DNA from: an uncultured Collinsella sp. | Lineage (GTDB): Bacteria; Actinomycetota; Coriobacteriia; Coriobacteriales; Coriobacteriaceae | Assembly: GCA_900544845.1 (NCBI GenBank) | Contig: UQWV01000001.1 | Location: 1 to 64,000 of the forward strand | Reading direction: 5' to 3' | Length of the DNA: 64,000 nucleotides | Part shown: in pieces, positions 23,715-30,319 of the stretch | Layout of the letters: the number at the start of each line of letters is the position of its first letter | Numbering within the stretch: the first letter of the stretch is position 1 | The notes under the pieces: model-generated | What the model was told of the DNA's origin: nothing | Databases searched by the model: none | The model's input: the letters and a program-made list of their open reading frames with translations, nothing else | Translations under genes and position numbers: made by a program

Positions 23715-24980
23715 ATGCGCAGCGTCTCGATTGTAGGCGTGGGCTGCACCCCGTTCAAGGATTTTGAGGAGCATCCCGAGACCCAGGGTATTGGCGAGGG
23801 CGAGGCGTTTGGCTATGCGGCCCTCGAGGCAATTGCCGATGCCGGTCTTGAGCCCCGCGATATCGACTTTTTCTATCACGGCAGCGCCAATCCGTATCTC
23901 GTTGGCGATTGCATTACCCCCAACATGCAGGTTGCCGATTGGTTTGGCGTTCGTGCCAAGGGCTCCGTCCATCATTCCGAGGCTTGCTGCACGGGTTATG
24001 TCGCCCTTGAGCAGGCCGTGATGGCGGTTGCTTCCGGTGCTTACGACGTTGTCCTTACGGGTGCCTGCGATTTGGCTTCGACTCTTCCCGTCGAGCATAT
24101 GCCCTCCCATATTCGTCAGGACTTTACGCTCGACGTCATGATTCCCTCGCTCGATAAGATCTATGACCGCGCGTATGGTCGCCCGCTCGATGGTGCCTTT
24201 GGCGTGTCGTTCGACAACTGGATCAACGAGTATTCGATGCAGTACGACCTTGCCGCCGATCAGATTGATGACGCCCTGAACGGCCTTACCAAGAGCCTTC
24301 GCCGCGGTGCCGTCCTGAATCCCCTTGCCTGGTACGAGACTACGGTCGAGGAGGACGCGAAGGCAGCCGGGTTCGATACCGCCGACGAGTATCTCAAGAG
24401 CATGTATAACCCGCGCGTTACGCAGTACCTGCGTGTTACCGGCTTTGAGAAGAAATGCGACGGTGCCGCAGCTGTTGTCGTGATGCCCACGGAGAAGGCC
24501 AAGGCCATGGGCGTGCCGTATGCGCCTATTGAGGTTCTGGGTACGGGCGCTTCTGCGGTCGAGGCCGGCCTGCTTCACAACGAGCACTGGGCTACCGAGC
24601 TTGCCGCCAAGCAGGTCTACGACCTTACCGGCGTGAGCCCCGACGAGATCGACCTGTTTATGTGCAATGACTTCTTCCTTGCTTCCGAGATCGTCTCGGC
24701 TGAGGAGTGCGGCTATATTCCGCGCGGCGAGGCTTGGAAGTACGCGATCGATGGTCGCACCGCTTTTGACGGCGATAAGCCCATCAACCCGCACGGTGGT
24801 CGTTGCAACTTCGGTCACGCCCATGGCGCATCCGGCATCGCCGATATCGTTGAGGCCGTCAAGCAGATGCGTGGCGTCGCCGGTGCTACCCAGATGAAGA
24901 AGGTTCCCGAGACGGCGTTCCTGCGCGGTTTTGGCGGTTCTCAGAACGTGCGCTGCCAGATTCTTCGTACCGTCGCCTAA
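23715..24980 (+). CDS. SCP2/archaeal-type thiolase family protein
   Basis: Thiolase-fold enzyme, 421 residues, of the SCP-x/archaeal acetoacetyl-CoA-thiolase-like subgroup. Such enzymes make or cleave beta-keto acyl thioesters. The catalytic-Cys region is HHSEACCTGY (Cys91/92), and the C-terminal active site is the NPHGGRCNFGHAHGASG segment (about 353-369), a variant of the thiolase NxxGGxxxxGHPxGA motif. Start ATG 23715 gives the family N-terminus MRSVSIVGVG; GTG 23694 adds seven residues. It is followed 38 nt later by a DUF35 gene, the usual partner of this subgroup. Direction (condensing or thiolytic) is not decided by sequence. Confidence 0.82.
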   Translation: MRSVSIVGVGCTPFKDFEEHPETQGIGEGEAFGYAALEAIADAGLEPRDIDFFYHGSANPYLVGDCITPNMQVADWFGVRAKGSVHHSEACCTGYVALEQAVMAVASGAYDVVLTGACDLASTLPVEHMPSHIRQDFTLDVMIPSLDKIYDRAYGRPLDGAFGVSFDNWINEYSMQYDLAADQIDDALNGLTKSLRRGAVLNPLAWYETTVEEDAKAAGFDTADEYLKSMYNPRVTQYLRVTGFEKKCDGAAAVVVMPTEKAKAMGVPYAPIEVLGTGASAVEAGLLHNEHWATELAAKQVYDLTGVSPDEIDLFMCNDFFLASEIVSAEECGYIPRGEAWKYAIDGRTAFDGDKPINPHGGRCNFGHAHGASGIADIVEAVKQMRGVAGATQMKKVPETAFLRGFGGSQNVRCQILRTVA

Positions 24981-25018
24981 GCGACCGCGGTTTTCGATTT
25001 CCCATAAGGAGTATTCTC

Positions 25019-25441
25019 ATGCAACTCAAAGATATGGAGCCCGTGGTCAAGAAGTTCTACACGGGTCTTGAAGAGGGCATCTATTGGGCGCGCCAGTGCC
25101 CCGAGTGCGGAGCCGTCGAGTTTCCGCCCCACCTTGCCTGCAATGCCTGCGGCTATCACAAGACCGATTGGGTCCAGGTTTCCGGTCACGGCCATCTGAT
25201 CGATTTTACCTTGCCTGGTCCGCAGAACGACAAGCCCTACCTCAAGGAGTATGGCAAGTACGCCTACGGCGCCGTCGATATCGACGAGGGTTCTCAGTAC
25301 ACCTACGTCATCTACGGTATTACCAAGAAGAAGGCCCCCGAGATTCGCGCCAAGCTCATGGCGGGCCAGACCGTGGGCGTCCACGCCAAGGTCATCGACC
25401 GTCCTGGCTACAAGGAGCTTACGTTCGAGCTTGACGACTAG
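25019..25441 (+). CDS. DUF35 zinc-ribbon/OB-fold protein (acyl-CoA associated)
   Basis: 140 residues: an N-terminal helix, a rubredoxin-like zinc ribbon with Cys27, Cys30, Cys41 and Cys44 (CPECG...CNACG), and a C-terminal OB fold. DUF35 proteins accompany SCP2-type thiolases; in the archaeal thiolase/HMG-CoA synthase complex the DUF35 subunit binds CoA and bridges active sites. AAGGAG precedes the ATG. It lies between the thiolase and carrier-protein genes, so a thiolase-DUF35 complex is the natural reading. Confidence 0.82.
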   Translation: MQLKDMEPVVKKFYTGLEEGIYWARQCPECGAVEFPPHLACNACGYHKTDWVQVSGHGHLIDFTLPGPQNDKPYLKEYGKYAYGAVDIDEGSQYTYVIYGITKKKAPEIRAKLMAGQTVGVHAKVIDRPGYKELTFELDD

Positions 25442-25480
25442 GCTTTCAACCCTTTTAACAATTCGATTCCTCTCTTAGGT

Positions 25481-25526
25481 CACGGCGGGACCCATGTCTC
25501 CAGCCCGCCGTGGCCGCCCCTCTTTT
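25481..25526 (+). terminator. Terminator-like hairpin between the DUF35 and carrier-protein genes
   Basis: CACGGCGGG (25481-25489) pairs with CCCGCCGTG (25504-25512), then GCCGCCCC and CTCTTTTT. Likely partial termination within the cluster. Confidence 0.6.
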
Positions 25527-25545
25527 TCGATTGAAAGGCACCATC

Positions 25546-25779
25546 ATGAACGAAGAACTCACTCAGCAGATCTGCGATTTTGCCAAGTCCGCCTACAACT
25601 ATGACGGCGATGTGACCCCTGAGACGACGTTTGAGATCCTGGGCAAGGGCTCGATGAAGATGATCGCGCTGACCTCCATGATCGAGAACGAACTCGATGC
25701 CGAGGTTCCCGTTCGCGAGGTCATGGTCATGAAGACCATCGGCGAGCTTATCGAGCGTACTGCCGAAGAGATGGAGTAA
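25546..25779 (+). CDS. Acyl carrier protein-like protein
   Basis: 77 residues, acidic, four-helix ACP size. The presumed phosphopantetheine site is Ser36 in the context KGSMKM, where a standard ACP has DSL; thus the conserved Asp is Gly and Leu is Met. The downstream helix pattern (IENELDAEVPVREVMVMKTIGELIE) matches the ACP recognition helix and helix IV. GAAAGG precedes the start. The ptb-like gene follows after 5 nt. It is not next to fatty-acid synthesis genes, so it probably serves this pathway. Confidence 0.75.
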   Translation: MNEELTQQICDFAKSAYNYDGDVTPETTFEILGKGSMKMIALTSMIENELDAEVPVREVMVMKTIGELIERTAEEME

Positions 25780-25784
25780 CTGCC

Positions 25785-26792
25785 ATGGACCTGATGCAGA
25801 CCCTGCGCGAGCAGGCTGCCGCCAAGCCTATGCGCGTTGCTTTTCCCGAGGGCGAAAACGAGACCATGATGCAGGCGGTCGCAAAGATCGCTGCCGAGCG
25901 TCTCGCCGAATGTGTGCTGGTCGGCGACGGCGGTAAGCTCAAGGAGCTTGCCGATGAGCGCGGCATCTCCCTTGACGGTATCGAGATTGTCGATGTGACC
26001 GACGAGGAGGCGAACGCCGCTTGTTGCGAGCGCTACCTTTCGCATCCGGATTGCAAGTTTAAGCCCAAGGGCGCTGCGCGCCGTATGACGCGTCCGCTTG
26101 AGCGCGCCCTGATTTTGCAGGTGCTCGGCGATGTCGACGTTATGTTCGCCGGCATCGATAACGCCACGGGCGACATCATCCTAGCGGGACAGACCATCGT
26201 CGGCCTTGCCGACGGTGCGGACACCGTGAGCTCGTGCGGTATCGCCGACATTCCCAACTGGAACGGCGGCGAAGGCGGCCTTTTGGCTTTTGGCGATTCC
26301 GCCGTTTGCGTTGACCCCACGAGCGAAGAGCTTGCCTCGATTGCGATTTCGTCGAGCGAAACGGTGCGCTCGCTGACCGGATGGGATATCCGTTGCGCGC
26401 TGCTTTCGCATTCGACTGACGGTTCGATGGATAACGAGCTTGTCGACAAGGTACGTCGCGCTCGCGAGATTGCCAACGATCGCCGTCCCGACCTTGCCAT
26501 CGACGGCGAGTTCCAGTTTGATTCGGCGATTAACCCCAAGGTTGCGGCCAAGAAGGTACATCGTGAGTCCGCTGTTGCGGGCCAAGCCAACGTGGTCATC
26601 TGGCCCGATATCAACGTGGGCAATATCGGCGTCAAGATCATCCAGAATCTGACCGGTGCCAATGCCTACGGCCCCATGCTTCAGGGCTTCAAGAAGATCG
26701 TGTGCGATTGCTCGCGCTCTGCGCCCGTCGACGAGATCGTCGGCAACGTGGTGATGAGCTGCGTGCGTGCCCAGGCGCTTAAGGAGGCTTAA
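25785..26792 (+). CDS. ptb: Phosphate acetyl/butyryltransferase family protein
   Basis: Converts an acyl-CoA and phosphate to acyl-phosphate and CoA; 335 residues, the size of Pta/Ptb catalytic domains. Family features are MRVAFPEGENETMMQA at the N-terminus, the SHSTDGS segment, DGEFQFDSAI and the C-terminal GANVYGP-like GANAYGPMLQG. The butyrate-kinase gene follows 3 nt later, which favours phosphotransbutyrylase activity or a related short or branched acyl group over acetyl. The symbol is by context. Confidence 0.82.
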   Translation: MDLMQTLREQAAAKPMRVAFPEGENETMMQAVAKIAAERLAECVLVGDGGKLKELADERGISLDGIEIVDVTDEEANAACCERYLSHPDCKFKPKGAARRMTRPLERALILQVLGDVDVMFAGIDNATGDIILAGQTIVGLADGADTVSSCGIADIPNWNGGEGGLLAFGDSAVCVDPTSEELASIAISSSETVRSLTGWDIRCALLSHSTDGSMDNELVDKVRRAREIANDRRPDLAIDGEFQFDSAINPKVAAKKVHRESAVAGQANVVIWPDINVGNIGVKIIQNLTGANAYGPMLQGFKKIVCDCSRSAPVDEIVGNVVMSCVRAQALKEA

Positions 26793-26795
26793 GGT

Positions 26796-27908
26796 ATGTC
26801 CGATAAAAAGACTCCCTGGCGCGTCCTGGTAATCAACCCGGGTTCCACTTCCACGAAGGTGGGCGTTTTTGAGGGCGATGAGTGCAAGCTCAGTAAGAAC
26901 GTTGCGCACGATGCGAAGGACCTTGCCCAGTTCGATGGGGTTTCGGCTCAGATGCCGTATCGCTGCGATCTGATTCTTGGAGCACTGGGGGAGGCGAGCC
27001 TGAAGCTCGAGGACTTTGATGCATTTGTCGGTCGCGGCGGCGGCTTGCTTTCGCTGCCCGGCGGCACGTATGCCATCAATGAGGTCATGCTCGAGCATGC
27101 CCGCGTCGGTGCGAACGGCATTCAGCACCCGGCGCAGTTGGGCCCCCAGATTGCTCATGAGTTCGCCTCAAAGACGGGAAAGCCCTCTTTTGTGGTGAAT
27201 CCTCCCGATACCGACGAGCTGTGCGACCTCGCACGTATGACGGGCATTAAGGGCGTGTATCGAAACGTGCACCTGCACGCCCTTAATCTCAAAGAGACCG
27301 CCATCCGCCATGCGGCAAAGCTCGGTCGCCCCTATGATGAGTGCAACTTCATTGTTTGCCATATCGGCGGCGGCATCTCTATCTCGGCTCATCTTAAGGG
27401 CAAGATGGTGGACGGCAACGACATCGTTGGCGGCGAGGGTCCCATGGCGCCGACGCGCTGCGGATCGGTTCCCGCGATCGAGGTCGCGAAGTATACGGCA
27501 GAGCATGGTCTCGACGTTGCCCGCGCCCATTGCATGAAGACCGGTGGCTTCGTTGACCTTTTGGGTACGTCCGATGCCATCGAGGTGTGCGATCGCGCCG
27601 CTGCGGGCGATAAGGCTGCGGCTCGCGCCTGGGATGCAATGGTCTACCAAATCTGCAAGTGGATTGGCGAGATGGCTTGTGTGCTGAAGGGCGACGTCGA
27701 CGGCATCTTGCTCGGAGGCGGCGTGGTCCACAGTAAGGAGCTCGTTGCCTCGATTGAGGAATGCTGCTCTTGGATCGCCCCCGTGTCTGCCTATCCGGGC
27801 GAGTTTGAGCTCGAGGCTATGGCCGCTGGTGCCTGTCGCGTGCTCGATGGTGTCGAGGAAGCGCTCGTGTACAGCGGAGAACCCGTGTTCACCGGATTTA
27901 ACGACTAA
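26796..27908 (+). CDS. buk: Butyrate kinase family protein
   Basis: ASKHA-fold acyl-phosphate kinase, 370 residues, making ATP from acyl-phosphate. N-terminal phosphate-binding VINPGSTSTKVGVFEGD, the GRGGGLLSLPGGTY and HPAQLGPQIA segments, CHIGGGIS and GGVVHSKE match Buk rather than acetate kinase. It sits directly behind the Ptb-like transferase gene (3-nt gap), a classical pair for substrate-level phosphorylation from butyryl-, isobutyryl- or isovaleryl-CoA. The acyl chain used here is not readable. Confidence 0.9.
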   Translation: MSDKKTPWRVLVINPGSTSTKVGVFEGDECKLSKNVAHDAKDLAQFDGVSAQMPYRCDLILGALGEASLKLEDFDAFVGRGGGLLSLPGGTYAINEVMLEHARVGANGIQHPAQLGPQIAHEFASKTGKPSFVVNPPDTDELCDLARMTGIKGVYRNVHLHALNLKETAIRHAAKLGRPYDECNFIVCHIGGGISISAHLKGKMVDGNDIVGGEGPMAPTRCGSVPAIEVAKYTAEHGLDVARAHCMKTGGFVDLLGTSDAIEVCDRAAAGDKAAARAWDAMVYQICKWIGEMACVLKGDVDGILLGGGVVHSKELVASIEECCSWIAPVSAYPGEFELEAMAAGACRVLDGVEEALVYSGEPVFTGFND

Positions 27909-27921
27909 TAGTGCTGTGTTT

Positions 27922-27961
27922 GGGGCGGCCGCTGGTGATGCCTGGCCGCTCCGACCCTTTT
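27922..27961 (+). terminator. Terminator-like hairpin after buk
   Basis: GGGGCGGCC pairs with GGCCGCTCC (one G-U) over a 13-nt loop, followed by GACCCTTTT. Confidence 0.5.
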
Positions 27962-27982
27962 CTCTAAGTGTAAGGATGGATC

Positions 27983-29182
27983 ATGGATAAAACCAAGATC
28001 AAGTACCTGGTGGGCATTTATGCTGCCGCCATGTGCATTATGGGCATGTTGGTGCCCGTCCCCATCGTGGCCTCTGTCGCGGCGGCGTTTCCCGACGAAA
28101 ACATCGCTGCCGTCCAGATGATCATCGGCATCATCCCGTTGATGATGGCACTGTCCGCCATGCTCGTCTCTTCACAGCTTGCCTCTCGCGTGTCCAAGAA
28201 GAAGACGACGCTTGTCGGTCACGTTATCGTGATGCTGGCAGGCGCCTCGGTGCTGGTGTTCCACGACTCGCTCGGCCAGGTCTTAGCGGCTTCTGCTGTC
28301 ATGGGCCTTGGTCTCGGCGCCGTGCAGAATTCAACGGACGCTCTTATCGCGGATTACTTTGGCGGAAAGCAGCGCTCGTTTGTCATGGGCATCTACTCCA
28401 CTTTTGTCGCACTTGGCGGCATTATCTGGACGATGGTTTCCGGCATCTTGGGTTCTGCCGAGTGGTTCCACAGCTATGCGGCGTACTTCATCATGATCGT
28501 GTTTATCGTCATTGAGGCTGTTTGCCTTCCCGAGGGCCATCTTGAGCCCAAGCGCAAAGTCAACGTGTTTGCCAATATGCCTAAAGAGGTCGCGATTATC
28601 ACGCTCATGAGCTTCGTGTTCGTACTCACGTTCCAGCTCTTCAGCTCCAACGTTTCGCTGCTTGTTGTGGGTCGCGGCTTTGGCGGTACCGTGGAGGCCG
28701 GTCTTGCCTCTACCGTTATGACCGTTGCCGGTATTGCGGCTGGTCTTTTGGTGGGCCCGCTGTTTGCCAAGTTTAAGAACCTGGCTATGCCGATCGCGTG
28801 GGGCGTGACGCTCATTGGCCTGGGCCTGACGCTGGTTGCGCCCGCCTTTATGGTGCTGTGCGTTGCGGGCTTTGTCGTTGCGCTGGGCAAGGAGACCTAC
28901 GTGCCGCTGGAGGGCAATTTTGCCGCCGGCAACTCTGCCCCCGAGGGACGTGCGTTTAACCTCGCCATTGGCATGGCGGGCATCAACTTTGGCATGGCAC
29001 TGTCTCCCATTGTGTTTGAGGCCGTGACGTCGCCGTTTGGTGCAACGATTGACCAGAAGTTCATCGCCGGCATGATCGTCTGTGCGGCTTGTGTCGTCTT
29101 TGGCGCCATTAAGTATCGCAAGCTCACCCCGGCCCAGCTTGCCGAGGCCGAGAAGATGGCGGCCAGCGGCGAGGCGGAGTAG
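27983..29182 (+). CDS. Major facilitator superfamily transporter
   Basis: Membrane protein of 399 residues with about 12 hydrophobic segments and an MFS loop 2-3 basic motif (SRVSKKKTTLVGH, about 69-81). The central cytoplasmic loop near residues 185-200 (LEPKRKVNVF) separates two six-helix halves. TAAGGA precedes the start. It belongs to the acyl cluster by position and direction, so it probably imports the substrate or exports the acid product. No specificity can be read. Confidence 0.82.
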   Translation: MDKTKIKYLVGIYAAAMCIMGMLVPVPIVASVAAAFPDENIAAVQMIIGIIPLMMALSAMLVSSQLASRVSKKKTTLVGHVIVMLAGASVLVFHDSLGQVLAASAVMGLGLGAVQNSTDALIADYFGGKQRSFVMGIYSTFVALGGIIWTMVSGILGSAEWFHSYAAYFIMIVFIVIEAVCLPEGHLEPKRKVNVFANMPKEVAIITLMSFVFVLTFQLFSSNVSLLVVGRGFGGTVEAGLASTVMTVAGIAAGLLVGPLFAKFKNLAMPIAWGVTLIGLGLTLVAPAFMVLCVAGFVVALGKETYVPLEGNFAAGNSAPEGRAFNLAIGMAGINFGMALSPIVFEAVTSPFGATIDQKFIAGMIVCAACVVFGAIKYRKLTPAQLAEAEKMAASGEAE

Positions 29183-29223
29183 CCGCTCGAGTAGTTGCTT
29201 TGCCACACATCATGTTTTTATCG

Positions 29224-29254
29224 GGGCCGCCGACATATGCCGGCGGCCCTCTTT
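29224..29254 (+). terminator. Hairpin terminator after the MFS gene
   Basis: Perfect 9-bp stem GGGCCGCCG/CGGCGGCCC with an 8-nt loop, then TCTTTCT. Confidence 0.6.
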
Positions 29255-29283
29255 CTATCAATGACTTTGAAAGGCTTACGGCT

Positions 29284-29751
29284 ATGAAGCTCCCTGTCGG
29301 CCGCGTCATCGGCATTCTCAACGGCTTCTTTAACCCCTTGTTGCTCTGTGCATTTCTCCCCATTATCGAAGGGGCGCCCGGTTTGGACCTAATGAGTCCC
29401 ACGGGCTTTTGGGGACAACTCATCGTGGCCACGGTGATCGCCGAGGCTCTGAGCGCACTCCCGTTGTTTGGCAAAACGGTTGGTATGTGCCTGGACTTTT
29501 TTGGTTTTGAGCAGGGGAGCGCATCACACAAGGTCGCCGGTACGGCCATCGGTGCCACGCTCCTTTTTATGGTAATCGGTTTTGGCGAGATTGCCTTCCA
29601 GGGAGGATTCGGAACGATTGAAGGCCGTACGTTCTTCGCGCGTTGGGCGGGCCTTGTCACAAAGGGATGGGCCTTTGTGGTTATCGCCGGCGTTCTGCTC
29701 GATCCCTTTACAGCGGCTCTCGGCCGCATGATAGCTCGCGAAGAGAAGTAA
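29284..29751 (+). CDS. Hypothetical membrane protein
   Basis: 155 residues with about four hydrophobic segments (roughly 8-28, 42-60, 86-106 and 122-142). I do not recognise the family. The start ATG has GAAAGG at about 11 nt. It is the last gene of the acyl cluster on this strand, behind a hairpin that follows the MFS gene. It has no catalytic motifs and could be an accessory to transport. Confidence 0.65.
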   Translation: MKLPVGRVIGILNGFFNPLLLCAFLPIIEGAPGLDLMSPTGFWGQLIVATVIAEALSALPLFGKTVGMCLDFFGFEQGSASHKVAGTAIGATLLFMVIGFGEIAFQGGFGTIEGRTFFARWAGLVTKGWAFVVIAGVLLDPFTAALGRMIAREEK

Positions 29752-29765
29752 TAGCTCCTCGCCTA

Positions 29766-29845
29766 TCGAATGCCGGCGGACGGGGCGCCGGGGCTGTAGT
29801 CTTCCGAGCGTTTGCAGTCTCGTCGCTCCGTCCGCCGGTATTCGA
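29766..29845. repeat. Intergenic palindrome C (80 bp)
   Basis: Arms of 18 nt (29766-29783 and 29828-29845) pair fully with one G-U; 44 nt lie between. It starts 14 nt after the membrane-protein stop. No T tract follows. The rest of the 568-bp gap to nrdD holds an NrdR-like box and a structured leader. Confidence 0.75.
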
Positions 29846-30046
29846 CCGCAACATGTTGGTCAAGCATAATCTTTTGGATTCTTTTGCCGTGAGCGGCTTG
29901 ATTTTGGTAGGATTTGTCAGCGGCTTGACTAAAGGGGTTTTATAACTGCCATGCAGGTAGCCGTGTTGGTAACGTTTTACCGACTTGTCAAATACCCCTC
30001 ATTTATAATGCGTCTGCAAAATGACCAATTGCTTTGACCTGCTGAA

Positions 30047-30062
30047 ACACTATATGTTGTGT
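30047..30062. promoter_or_regulatory. NrdR box upstream of nrdD
   Basis: ACACTATATGTTGTGT matches the NrdR consensus ACACTATATATAGTGT at 14 of 16 positions. TTGAAC (30063-30068) follows directly and could be a -35 element with ATATAG (30086-30091) as -10, so NrdR binding would block the promoter. A good second box is not evident. Confidence 0.65.
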
Positions 30063-30116
30063 TTGAACTAAAAAAAGAATACAGGATATAGATGCATCTT
30101 TGTCGTATGATAGATG

Positions 30117-30291
30117 GCGGACAGAGAACGAAGACCTTATTCGTCCCCTTCGGACACGCCTTTGAGCTGCTTGATCGGCCGCGAGGATTGTCCGCATGAG
30201 GACCTATGGTTTATCGAGAACACAGATTGCGCGACGGCGCCGCAAGACAGGGGCAAGCCCTGTCGGGCATCGTTTGGCTCTGAAGCGCAAT
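30117..30291 (+). promoter_or_regulatory. Structured 5' leader of nrdD
   Basis: Domain one is closed by GCGGACA (30117-30123) and TGTCCGC (30189-30195) and contains smaller hairpins such as GTCC-CCTTC-GGAC. Domain two is closed by ATTGCGC (30226-30232) and GCGCAAT (30285-30291) and contains the perfect stem GACAGGG/CCCTGTC (30246-30264). Leader length and nested stems suggest an RNA regulator, but I recognise no known riboswitch. Confidence 0.45.
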
Positions 30292-30319
30292 GAGGCTACG
30301 ACGCGAAAGAGGCAAGAGG

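Noticed and set aside
30078..30096. Second NrdR box downstream of the one at 30047
   Set aside because: The best candidate matches about half of the consensus and is 34 bp away, not the usual 31-32.
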